Shown piece after piece: positions 8,356-15,643 of a stretch of DNA of 27,113 bases; positions within the stretch are counted from its first letter, which is position 1; each line of letters starts with the position of its first letter. The DNA is taken from NCBI GenBank assembly GCA_036399695.1, contig DASWMP010000200.1:1-27113 (forward strand), in the 5' to 3' direction. Made by a program: the position numbers and the translations under genes. Source of the DNA: DASVEE01 sp036399695. GTDB taxonomy: Bacteria; Acidobacteriota; Thermoanaerobaculia; Gp7-AA8. Under the pieces are notes generated by a model, which saw only the letters and a list, made by a program, of their open reading frames with translations, did no database searches and was not told the DNA's origin.

Positions 8356-8455
8356 CGGGGTGACAGTTGGGTACTGCCTGGTCGTGACTCACCTCCTGGT
8401 GCATCACGGGCCGAATGAAACCTCCACCAACGCGTTCCAACGCTCCGCGTCCGCA

Positions 8456-8488
8456 AACAAAAAAGAGGACGGGCTTGCGCCCGTCCTC
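8456..8488 (-). terminator. Rho-independent terminator of the Oar-like receptor gene
   Basis: On the minus strand, 30 bases past the stop codon at 8519, GAGGACGGGC-GCAA-GCCCGTCCTC forms a perfect 10-bp GC-rich stem (8465-8488), followed by TTTTTTGTTT (down to about 8455). This is a textbook intrinsic terminator in the right place and orientation. Confidence 0.9.
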
Positions 8489-8518
8489 TCGTCACGCGAA
8501 GCGTGAACCGTGAGCCGG

Positions 8519-11461
8519 CTAGAAATCGTACCGCAGCGCCAACTGCCACGTGCGGGGGAACGTCGTCACCTGGTCGGCGACGCCGAACGTGGCCAGCGGC
8601 GCGGCGGTGGTGCCCCAGCGCTGGTTGTTCGCGGAGATCGTCCGGTTTGCACTGTCTGCGCAGTTGAAGCATTCGCCGAAGAGCGTCAGTTGGCCGGGGC
8701 CGAAGCCGAAGCCTTTGCTGAGGCGGAGGCTGAGGTCCGAGAAGTCGGGCTGGCGGAAGCTGTTGCGGTCGAAGTGCTCGCCGTTGACCGACGGGCGGTC
8801 GTTGCGGTTGGTGTCGTTGTTCGTGTCGGCGTTCGTGGTCGCGGAAAAGGCCTGACCCGTGGCGTAGCGATACGACCCGCTGAAGCCGATGCCGAGCCAC
8901 GGGGTGTCCCACGAGAAGTTGAGGCTCGTGCGCCAGCGCTGGTCGCGATCCGAGTAGCCCCAGTTCACATCCAGGTCGTTCACATCCTCGGCGGTGATGC
9001 CGGAGAAGTTGCGCTCGTTCGAATCGTTGTCCTTGTCGTGCGAGTACGTCACGTTCGCGTAGGCGCGGAAGCCCTGCGCGAAGCGGCGGCGGAAGGTGCC
9101 GGTGAGGGCCCAGTATTTCGACGTGGCGTCCGAGGTGTAGACGGTGATGCGGCCGTAATTGCGGTTCGGGCGGGCCGTCGCGTAGCGCGGCAGGCCGTTG
9201 GCGGCCATGACGATGTTGCCGGCGGCGTCGCGGTCGTACTGCAGGTTCACGTCCGTCAGGCGCTCGAGGTTGTCGGTCTTGGCGTAGGTGTACTCCATGC
9301 CGAACGCCGTCTCGGTCATGATCTCCTGCTCCAGGCCGATCGTGACGCGATCCGTGCGCGGGTTCGTGAAGTTCGGGTCCATCGTGAAGACGCCCGGGGC
9401 GGCGATGCTCGTGACCTTGGTGAAGTCGATGCGCTCGATGCCGACGGCGTTGAATCCGCCGCGGCAGTTATCGGCAGCGGTGCCCCAGCCCGGCGCGAGT
9501 GCGTCACCCGGGCAGGCGCCGCGGCTCTGGATGTTGTACTGCGTGCCGCGATAGCCGTTGGAGCTGTAGAGCTGCGCGAAGAGGAGGGCTGGCGTGCGGC
9601 TCCAGAAGCGGCCGACGGAGCCGCGGATGACGGTGCGCTGCAACGGAGACCAGGTGATGCCGAGGCGAGGGGAGATCTGATCGTCGACGTCAGGGATCTG
9701 TCCGGTCAGGTTGTAGGTGCCGTTGGCGTTCTGGTCGGAGAGGTTGAGGATCGGCGCGTCGGGGTTGTTGAGCGTCTCGAAGCGGACGCCGGCCTGCAGC
9801 GTCAGGTTCGGGCGGAGGAACCACTGGTCCTGCAGGAAGAGGGCGGTCTCCTTCTGGCCGAAGTCGACGGTGCCGGCTTCCTCGGACGAGAGTCCGCCGA
9901 GGCCGCCGAACTGGCGGTATTCGGCCCACCGGCCGGCGACGAGGTCCGCCTTGGTGGCGAAGACGAAGACGCCGCGCCAGTTGCCGCGGAAGGTCTGCTG
10001 AATGGTCGTGTCGTTGTACTCGCCGCCGGCTTTCACGACGTGGCTGCCGAGGAGCCAGGTCACGGTGTCGCCGAAACCGAGGCGCTTCGCGGTGGAGATG
10101 ATCGGGAGGAACGAGACGCCGCCGTACGTGGGCGTCGTGCCGATCTGGATCTCGGGAAGCGTCGGCGACTTGTCCTGGCGCGGCGTGTATTCGTCGACCC
10201 AGGTGCTGTTGAAGTCATTGAGCAGCGAGTTGCCGAAGGTGCCGGACCAGGAGCCGACGTAGGCGCGGGAGTCGAGTCCTTCGACGCCGTTCGTGAGCGA
10301 GCTGCGGGTCTGTGCGCCTGACGTGCCGTTGTCGCCGGTGTACGTCGTGTAGTTGCCGCGGAGCATGAAGCGGTGCGCGTCGTTGGCCTGGAAGTCGAGG
10401 CGGCCGAAGATGACGCGGCCGTCGTTGGTCTGCGTGTAGACCGGATCGGACGTCAGCGCCGGATGGGCGGCGAAGACGGCCGGATCGAGGACGAACTCGC
10501 TGATCGGTACCGTGAGGTTCTGCTTCTGCTGGTCGAAGGAGGCGAAGTAGAAGAGGCGGTCCTGGAGGATCGGCCCGCCGAGCGAGCCGCCGTACTGCGC
10601 CTTGTCCTGATCGGAAGGCTCGCGGCCGTCCGCGAAGTCGGAGATGAGGCTCTGCGGCTGGTTGTAATAGAAGGCCGAGCCGTGCAACGCGTTCGTCCCG
10701 TTCTTGGTGATGACGTTGACGAAGCCGCCGCCGCTGCGTCCGAACTCGACGGAGGCGCCGTTGGTGATGACGGTGAATTCCTTGACCGACTCCTGTGAGA
10801 TGGAGAGCGGCGCGCGCCCTTCCGCCGATCCGGTGGTGCCGCCGAAGAAGGCGTTGTTGTAGTCGACGCCGTCGACCGTGACGTTGGTGTTGATGCCGCG
10901 CTGGCCGGAGATCGAGAGGTTGCCGCGCTCGCGATCGCGGCGAGTCTCCGGCGTCAGGAGCACGAGGTCGGTGAAGTTACGGCCGTTGAGCGGGATGTCC
11001 TTGATCTGTTCCGCGTCGATGGTGGTCGAGGACTGCGTCTTCGTCGCTTCGACGATCGGCGCGGCGCTCGTGACCGTGATGGTCTCGGCGACGGAGGAGA
11101 GGCCGAGCTGGAAGCCGATGGTCGGCGCGGAGCCGAGCTTGAGGACGATGTTCGGCCGCCGTACGGTGTTGAAGCCGGAGAGCGACGCCGTGACCGTATA
11201 GCTGCCGGTCGGCAGGTTGACGAGACGGTACGAGCCGTCGGAATCGGTGACGGCCGTGACGGTGAGCCCCGTCTCCTCGTTCTTCGCCTCGATCGTGACG
11301 CCCGGCAGCGGAGCATCACTCTGATCGGTGACGACGCCGGCGATGCGGCTGGTGGTGACGTCTGTCTGCGCGAAGGCGATGCCGCTCATCGCGAAAATCA
11401 GGCAGAGCGCTGCTGCTGTGGTGCCCCCGAATCGACGGAGCACACGAAGGATTGCGGACAT
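8519..11461 (-). CDS. Oar-like TonB-dependent outer-membrane receptor
   Basis: The 980-aa protein has a signal peptide ending AFA|Q at residue 31. A carboxypeptidase-regulatory-like beta-sandwich follows (about 38-120; GVVTDQSDAPLPGVTIEAKN, DGSYRLVNLPTGSYTVTASL). Next is a plug domain (about 130-260; AETITVTSAAPIVEA, IPLNGRNFTDLVLLTPE, VDGVDYNNAFFGG, GGFVNVITKNGTNALHGSAFYY). The rest is a long beta-barrel ending in the aromatic beta-signal WQLALRYDF. This is the layout of Oar/SusC-like importers of large ligands; the substrate cannot be read. I chose the ATG at 11461 because it has a strong GGAGGGG ribosome-binding site and opens directly on the signal peptide. The frame is open up to 11662, but that extension reads through a G-run and an inverted repeat. 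A TACAAT -10-like hexamer lies at 11512-11517 (minus strand) without a clear -35. The gene is closed by the intrinsic terminator at 8456-8488 and so is probably its own transcription unit. Confidence 0.93.
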   Translation of the reverse strand: MSAILRVLRRFGGTTAAALCLIFAMSGIAFAQTDVTTSRIAGVVTDQSDAPLPGVTIEAKNEETGLTVTAVTDSDGSYRLVNLPTGSYTVTASLSGFNTVRRPNIVLKLGSAPTIGFQLGLSSVAETITVTSAAPIVEATKTQSSTTIDAEQIKDIPLNGRNFTDLVLLTPETRRDRERGNLSISGQRGINTNVTVDGVDYNNAFFGGTTGSAEGRAPLSISQESVKEFTVITNGASVEFGRSGGGFVNVITKNGTNALHGSAFYYNQPQSLISDFADGREPSDQDKAQYGGSLGGPILQDRLFYFASFDQQKQNLTVPISEFVLDPAVFAAHPALTSDPVYTQTNDGRVIFGRLDFQANDAHRFMLRGNYTTYTGDNGTSGAQTRSSLTNGVEGLDSRAYVGSWSGTFGNSLLNDFNSTWVDEYTPRQDKSPTLPEIQIGTTPTYGGVSFLPIISTAKRLGFGDTVTWLLGSHVVKAGGEYNDTTIQQTFRGNWRGVFVFATKADLVAGRWAEYRQFGGLGGLSSEEAGTVDFGQKETALFLQDQWFLRPNLTLQAGVRFETLNNPDAPILNLSDQNANGTYNLTGQIPDVDDQISPRLGITWSPLQRTVIRGSVGRFWSRTPALLFAQLYSSNGYRGTQYNIQSRGACPGDALAPGWGTAADNCRGGFNAVGIERIDFTKVTSIAAPGVFTMDPNFTNPRTDRVTIGLEQEIMTETAFGMEYTYAKTDNLERLTDVNLQYDRDAAGNIVMAANGLPRYATARPNRNYGRITVYTSDATSKYWALTGTFRRRFAQGFRAYANVTYSHDKDNDSNERNFSGITAEDVNDLDVNWGYSDRDQRWRTSLNFSWDTPWLGIGFSGSYRYATGQAFSATTNADTNNDTNRNDRPSVNGEHFDRNSFRQPDFSDLSLRLSKGFGFGPGQLTLFGECFNCADSANRTISANNQRWGTTAAPLATFGVADQVTTFPRTWQLALRYDF

Positions 11462-11520
11462 GGGTTCCCCTCCTGGTTGCTGGTGAACGGCAGTTTGCTT
11501 GTGTGCCGTGAATTGTAGGC

Positions 11521-11573
11521 GAAGGGAGGGAAGGGTGGGGAGGTGGCGGGGGGGAGGTGGGGAGGGAGGGGGG
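11521..11573 (+). other. G-quadruplex-prone purine run upstream of the receptor gene
   Basis: The plus strand from 11521 to 11573 is almost all purine, with at least seven runs of three or more G separated by one to four bases (GGGAGGGAAGGGTGGGG, later GGGGGGG, GGGG, GGG, GGGGGG). It lies 60 bases before the start codon of the receptor gene, in its presumed promoter or leader. G4 formation is inferred from the pattern only. Confidence 0.6.
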
Positions 11574-11575
11574 AT

Positions 11576-11674
11576 GTTTTTGGTTTTTGGTTGTTGGTTT
11601 TTGGTGGCTGCGCTGCGCGGACGGTCACCCTGAGCGGAGCTCAACCAAAAAACAACAACCAAAAACCGAAAACG
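11576..11674. repeat. Inverted repeat with 7-bp-unit arms (GGTTTTT class)
   Basis: The left arm 11576-11607 is built of GGTTTTT/GGTTGTT heptamers. The right arm 11644-11674 is its complement (CCAAAAACAACAACC type); the 30 central bases agree at 28 positions. The loop is about 36 bases. It lies between the receptor gene and the downstream end of the 11690-12220 gene. Confidence 0.85.
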
Positions 11675-11689
11675 CCTCTGCCTCTGCCT

Positions 11690-12220
11690 CTACGTCGCCC
11701 GTCCCTTGCGGCGCTGCTCGGGATACGCGGCGGCAAAGTCGCGCAGCAGGACCATGACCTCGAGCACCCCTTCCGGGACCGTCTTCATCCGGAGCCAGTA
11801 GGAGCCGGGGTCGAGGAGGCTGCGGAGGAGCTCCAGGAAGTGGTTCAGGGAGAGGTAGGTCTGCTGGTAGAGGCGGCCGGGCTCGCGCTCCTGCCGTTCG
11901 CGGAGGATCTTGCTGATGATCCTCGCGGCGATGTAGTAGGGCGCGGTGAGGATGTCGAACTCCTCCTGCGACATGCGCGGGCCTTTGGTGATGTGCTGGC
12001 GGTTGAGCGTCGCCTGGAGGAACTCGAGCATGAAGACGATGGCCGTCTTCGGGACGGGCCCGCATTTGCCGGTGGTGATGGCGCCGTCGAGGAACATGAT
12101 CAGCGCGCGGAGCTGATCGCTGGTCGGGTACTGCAGCTCGCGGATCCCGTATTTGCGGGCAATCCCACGCTCGTCCATCTCGTCCGGAATCGGGGCTTCG
12201 ATGGTGATCTTGTCGTTCAT
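11690..12220 (-). CDS. Conserved-looking helical protein of unknown function
   Basis: The 176-aa protein starts MNDKITIEAPIPDEMDERG. I chose this ATG because the longer frame (open to 12403) reads through a REP-like palindrome and gives low-complexity peptides (GQTLLSV, GQTRVSV) typical of such read-through. The protein is soluble, with no signal or membrane segment. It is predicted to be mostly helical: LRALIMFLDGAI, AIVFMLEFLQATLNRQ, FDILTAPYYIAARIISKILRERQE, YLSLNHFLELLRSLLD, VLEVMVLLRDFAAAYPEQ. I do not recognise a family. It lies downstream of the PspA/AAA+/V4R-like genes on the same strand, with 224 bases of palindromic sequence between, so it may be the last gene of that cluster or independent. 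Confidence 0.7.
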   Translation of the reverse strand: MNDKITIEAPIPDEMDERGIARKYGIRELQYPTSDQLRALIMFLDGAITTGKCGPVPKTAIVFMLEFLQATLNRQHITKGPRMSQEEFDILTAPYYIAARIISKILRERQEREPGRLYQQTYLSLNHFLELLRSLLDPGSYWLRMKTVPEGVLEVMVLLRDFAAAYPEQRRKGRAT

Positions 12221-12261
12221 TAGGTGGGGTGCCGTCAGCGGAGGATAGCAGACGAGGGACC

Positions 12262-12444
12262 GGGGCCCAGGGCTCGGTGGCGTTGACTTTAAATGTGGGA
12301 CAGACACTCTTGTCTGTCCCGTGCACCCGAACGGCCGCTTGTCTGGAGGAATGGACCTCGGGGTGGGCCGGACAGACAGGAGTGTCTGTCCCACATGCGG
12401 CAAACCTCTAAGTCAACACCATTGGGGCCCAGGGCCCTGGGCCC
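12262..12444. repeat. Nested palindromic element with REP-like hairpin doublet
   Basis: The inner arms 12293-12319 and 12370-12396 are inverted repeats of 27 bases with one mismatch. Each contains its own hairpin, GGACAGACA-x4-TGTCTGTCC. Outside them, the TGGCGTTGACTT block near 12278 is repeated inverted as AAGTCAACACCA (near 12412). The outermost left part, GGGGCCCAGGGC (12262-12273), matches the right end. The right end is itself a perfect 20-bp palindrome, GGGCCCAGGGCCCTGGGCCC (12425-12444), touching the stop codon of the 12445-13077 gene. It fills the intergenic gap and could act as a transcript-end structure. Confidence 0.85.
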
Positions 12445-13077
12445 TCATCGCCAACTCATTTCATAGGTACACGTCGTGTCGCCGTGGCACTGGCAGCGCG
12501 TTTCGGCGACGTGCGGGTCGGTGCCGCCGTGGCGGAGGATCGACTCCATGAAGAAGCCGATGGCGCTGGCGCAGAAGATGGGGCTGTAGCAGGGATAGTT
12601 GGCGTAGACCATCCGGGCGCCGTTGGCTGTCTTCTCGAACGTCACGGTGCCGAACTTCTGGTACTGGTTGTGGAACAGGGCGTTGTTCTCGAGGAAGGCC
12701 AGCAGCGTCTCGCTGTCGAGCGAGCGGTAGACGCGCCCGATACCCAGCTCCGCGCTCGCGGCGCCGATCAGCGCCAGGACGTTCGGGTGCTTGCCCTTGA
12801 ACATCTCGAAGATGGCCCGGTCGAGCTCCACGAGCGATTCGAACTCGCACCAGCTCGAGGCCAGCGGCGTCTTCACGTAGCCGCGCGTGCGCGGCGACAG
12901 CTTCTCGAGCAGCTCGTTGAAGCCGGTTTCGCCGATGGTATCGAGGAGGAACTGCTTCCTCCCGCCGAACATCACCCCTTTGACCTTCGAGGCGGCGGGA
13001 TCGGGGCCGCAGAGGACCTCTTTTCCTTCGAGGCGGGGAGCGGCGGTGGGAGACTTCTGCTGCGCAAGAAGTGACAT
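12445..13077 (-). CDS. V4R / TIGR02265(DUF2378)-like sensor-type protein
   Basis: The 210-aa soluble protein reads KVKGVMFGGRKQFLLDTIGETGFNELLEKL near the N-terminus, like the opening of the Myxococcus-type TIGR02265 (DUF2378) family. The C-terminus reads ETRCQCHGDTTCTYEMSW, which fits the V4R ending (C-x-x-x-G-D-x-x-C-x-F/Y). V4R-type domains bind small ligands or metals in regulators and methanogenic or vinyl-reductase proteins. Here there is no DNA-binding or output domain, so a ligand-sensing partner role is an inference. Cysteines at 163 and 169 plus those in the last 20 residues could bind metal. The start is nine bases after the stop of the AAA+ ATPase gene, indicating the same operon. 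The family call is by motif only. Confidence 0.65.
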   Translation of the reverse strand: MSLLAQQKSPTAAPRLEGKEVLCGPDPAASKVKGVMFGGRKQFLLDTIGETGFNELLEKLSPRTRGYVKTPLASSWCEFESLVELDRAIFEMFKGKHPNVLALIGAASAELGIGRVYRSLDSETLLAFLENNALFHNQYQKFGTVTFEKTANGARMVYANYPCYSPIFCASAIGFFMESILRHGGTDPHVAETRCQCHGDTTCTYEMSWR

Positions 13078-13086
13078 GCAGCGAAT

Positions 13087-14760
13087 CTAATCGCGCAGAC
13101 GGCGGAAAACTTCCGGGACGAAGTCTCCGTCGCTCGCTTCCCGCGCCGCGAGCTGGATCTGGAACTCCATCACGTCAGCCGGAACGGGCGTCTGATAGCC
13201 CTCCAGCACGTCGCGCAGAGCGTCCATCGGAGCCCTGTTCTCGGTCCTCACCACCCGGTACAGCTTCACCGCGATAGCCTCGGCCGCCCCAGGCGTCAGG
13301 AGATGCGGCACCAGCGGGGCGATGGTCTCGAAATCCGTTTCGTTCAATACGACGCCGCGCCGTTTCGCCAGCGCCCGGATCAGGGTGAAGCCTTCCTGCG
13401 GCGTCGTCGTCGGGAAGATCGGAATCTTCACGTCGACGCGCCCCGGGCGCTTGAGATCGACCTCGATCAGATCGGGACGCGACGAGGCCAGGATCCAGAT
13501 GATGCGGCCACGGTTCGCCGGGTTGCTCATCTGCTCGGCGAACATGCCGTAGATGCGGCCCGAAAGGCCGGAGTCGTTGCTGCCGGCGTCGCGCTTCCCG
13601 AGGGCCTGGTCGGCCTCGTCGATGAAGACGAAACAGCGGCCGAGGCCTTTGAGGAGGCGGAAAATCTTTTCGAGGTTCCCTTCCGTGCTGCCGACCCATT
13701 TGTCGCGGAAGTTCTTGATCTTCACGACCGGCACGCCCGCCTCGCCGGCCAGGCATTCCACGAGATACGTCTTGCCGGTGCCGACCGGGCCGCAGAGCAG
13801 GTAACCCATCGGCAGCGCTTCGACGTCGTTGAGCTGCCAGAGCTTGATGTCCTGCCGCAGCCACGCTTTGAGCTTGTCCTGCGCGTGGATGTCGTCGAGG
13901 GTGCGCTTCGATTCGATGAAGTCGATGAGGCCAGCGGCGTCCTTCTCGACCAGCTCCTTTTTCATCACCGCGACGTCCGGCCCGCGGAGCGGCGTCCGCT
14001 CGTGGTTCTTCACGCGCAGGAGGTTCTCGATCGAGGCGAGCGTGGTGCCGGAAAGCTGTGTGGCGATGCCGGAAAAGTCGGGCGCGAACTCGGACAACGC
14101 CACCGGAAACTGCGGGGCGACGAGGTCGATGGCGTCGCGGATCTCGTCCGGCGACGGCAGCGGAATCTCGACCGACGCCGCGCGCGGGTTGTTGACCAGC
14201 AGCGGGTGGAGATCGTTGAGGTTCTCGGCGAGCAGCCACGTCACGAGCGAGTGCCTGGCCAGATCTTCAGACGCCCAGTCGCGCATCAGCATCGCCAGCG
14301 CGGAGAGGTCGTAGTTGAGGGCACCGGGCAGCGCCGGGACGACGAGGTGCGCCGCGCGCATCGTGAAGCCGATCTGGTACGACTCCTGGCCCAGCCGGGC
14401 GAGGTTCGCGGCGTAGCGGAAGAAACGGGTGAGCCATTCGATGGCCGGGCGTGGCTGCCGCGGCAGCTCGGGATTTTCCTTGAACGCCGGCCACTTCGTG
14501 ACGATCTCGCCGCCTTTATCGACGCGGATGCCGTTGCCGACGTCGTAGGTGAGGATTACGTCGAAGCGGGGCATCATCACGCGCGTCAGGAAGTCGTTGA
14601 TCGACCCGAGGGCGCGGCGGTCGCCGGCCGGGACGATGAAGCGGTCGTTGATGTTGCCGAAGAGGAGGAACTGGTTGGCCGCATGGCTGGCGTAGAGCGA
14701 CGAGAGGCGCGTGCCCCACGGCGGCAGCTTCAGCGAAGTGATGGGCGTCGCCGCGCTCAT
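13087..14760 (-). CDS. AAA+ ATPase paired with a PspA homologue
   Basis: The 557-aa protein has one classic AAA+ module in its second half. It has Walker A GPVGTGKT (324-331), the pore-region-like FRDKWVGSTEGNLEKIF (351-367), Walker B CFVFIDEAD (376-384), sensor-1 region ILASSRPD (423-430) and the arginine-finger region LKRPGR (436-441). A small helical lid follows. This resembles the Vps4/katanin/FtsH-like classical AAA group. The N-terminal 290 residues (opening with FLLFGNINDRFIVPAGDRRAL) are unrecognised and probably provide substrate or partner recognition. Its ATG overlaps the TGA of the upstream membrane coiled-coil gene by four bases, and the PspA gene comes before that. A remodelling role on the PspA/membrane assembly is a reasonable inference, not shown. 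No signal peptide; cytosolic. Confidence 0.88.
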   Translation of the reverse strand: MSAATPITSLKLPPWGTRLSSLYASHAANQFLLFGNINDRFIVPAGDRRALGSINDFLTRVMMPRFDVILTYDVGNGIRVDKGGEIVTKWPAFKENPELPRQPRPAIEWLTRFFRYAANLARLGQESYQIGFTMRAAHLVVPALPGALNYDLSALAMLMRDWASEDLARHSLVTWLLAENLNDLHPLLVNNPRAASVEIPLPSPDEIRDAIDLVAPQFPVALSEFAPDFSGIATQLSGTTLASIENLLRVKNHERTPLRGPDVAVMKKELVEKDAAGLIDFIESKRTLDDIHAQDKLKAWLRQDIKLWQLNDVEALPMGYLLCGPVGTGKTYLVECLAGEAGVPVVKIKNFRDKWVGSTEGNLEKIFRLLKGLGRCFVFIDEADQALGKRDAGSNDSGLSGRIYGMFAEQMSNPANRGRIIWILASSRPDLIEVDLKRPGRVDVKIPIFPTTTPQEGFTLIRALAKRRGVVLNETDFETIAPLVPHLLTPGAAEAIAVKLYRVVRTENRAPMDALRDVLEGYQTPVPADVMEFQIQLAAREASDGDFVPEVFRRLRD

Positions 14761-15527
14761 CGCTCGACCTCGCGGGAGATGTAAACGGTGTCGCTCTCGA
14801 TGTTGTCGAGGAGGCTGCTCGTCAGCTTGACGTCGGACGAAAGCGCGACGGGCCGCCCGCGCAGGCTCGCTTCGTCGAGGGCCAGGTCGACCTGCGCTTC
14901 GATGCGCGCGAGATCGCTGTCGATCTCGGCGAGGTACTGGTCGCGATGGTCGATGTTGTCGAGCCGCTCGCGGAGCAGGCGGAGGGTCGCTTCCTTCGAC
15001 TCGCGGACGGTTTCGCCCGCGGTCGGGAGCTCGGCCTGCAGCTTCGCGATCTGTGCGTGCAGCTCGCTGGTATCGGCCTTCGGCCCGAGGTTGATCAGGT
15101 TGCGCTGCGCGGCGAGGAGCTTGAGGTAGAGGAAGGTGAGCCTGCGCAGCGCCGCGAGGTTGCTGTCGTACAGCAGGTCGTCGGCACCGACTTCGGCGTA
15201 GACCTTCTCGAGCTTCTGCCGCTTCTGTTCGAGCTTCACGTAACGCTGCCGCGCCGCGCCGCCGAGCGTGCCGAGGAGCCGGTCGCGCGCTTCTTCTGAT
15301 TCACCCTGCGTCAACGCGGAACGGCTCTCGTCCACGGCGCGCTGAAAGCCGCTGTTGCTGGCCATGGTGAAGAGGTAGACGAACTCCGCGACGCCGGCCG
15401 TAGCCCAGATCGTCGGATCGAACCACCCCGCCACCGCCGCCGCCGCAACCGCCAGCGCGTTCCAGGGAAAGAAGCCGACGAGCGGAATGTCGGGCTTGGC
15501 GATGAAGGCGTGCCAGAGGTAGCGCAT
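14757..15527 (-). CDS. Membrane-anchored coiled-coil protein of the PspA/AAA+ cluster
   Basis: The 256-aa protein starts MRYLWHAFIAKPDIPLVG. Two hydrophobic segments (about 16-35 and 40-57) form a membrane hairpin. The rest (about 60-256) is charged and helical with coiled-coil character (VKLEQKRQKLEKVYAEV, LHAQIAKLQAELPTAGETVRESKEATLRLLRERLDN, LAEIDSDLARIEAQVDLALDEASL). The frame is open as far as 16637, but that extension crosses the 15533-15642 inverted repeat and then lies antiparallel in frame-space to pspA; I therefore start at 15527. I know of no established family name. Position between pspA and the AAA+ gene, with a four-base overlap to the latter, suggests it anchors or links the two at the inner membrane. 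That link is inference. Confidence 0.8.
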   Translation of the reverse strand: MRYLWHAFIAKPDIPLVGFFPWNALAVAAAAVAGWFDPTIWATAGVAEFVYLFTMASNSGFQRAVDESRSALTQGESEEARDRLLGTLGGAARQRYVKLEQKRQKLEKVYAEVGADDLLYDSNLAALRRLTFLYLKLLAAQRNLINLGPKADTSELHAQIAKLQAELPTAGETVRESKEATLRLLRERLDNIDHRDQYLAEIDSDLARIEAQVDLALDEASLRGRPVALSSDVKLTSSLLDNIESDTVYISREVER

Positions 15528-15532
15528 GGTGG

Positions 15533-15642
15533 TGGCAGTTGGCGGTTGGCAGTTGGCAGTTGGCAGTGGCTGGGACGGGTGGAGGAGCGGTGGGCTTTGG
15601 GGTTCAACCTCTGCCAACCGCCAACTGCCAACCGCCAACTGT
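15533..15642. repeat. Inverted repeat with 7-bp-unit arms (GTTGGCA class)
   Basis: The left arm 15533-15569 is made of GTTGGCA/GTTGGCG heptamers. The right arm 15612-15642 is the complement, with TGCCAAC/CGCCAAC units. The loop is about 42 bases. The element fills the whole gap between the stop of pspA (15644) and the ATG at 15527, and so would sit inside the operon transcript. Confidence 0.9.
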
Positions 15643-15643
15643 C

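Larger units (their letters stand above)
8032..8370. mobile_element. MITE-like nested palindromic element
   Basis: The stretch is bounded by 18-bp terminal inverted repeats, CCAACTGTCATCCCGAGC (8032-8049) and the complement of CCAACTGTCACCCCGAGC (8353-8370), 17 of 18 matching. GTA flanks both ends (8029-8031 and 8371-8373), a possible 3-bp target duplication, though this could be chance. Inside are two further inverted repeats (8111-8204 and 8241-8355), so the whole 339 bases could fold as nested stems. No ORF in it looks like a transposase. With the tandem array and the terminator it accounts for nearly all of the gene-free stretch 7535-8518. Confidence 0.55.

Noticed and set aside
8510..10321. 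603-codon open frame on the plus strand, opposite the first receptor gene
   Set aside because: Val/Ala/Glu-rich shadow translation antisense to a well-supported TonB receptor.
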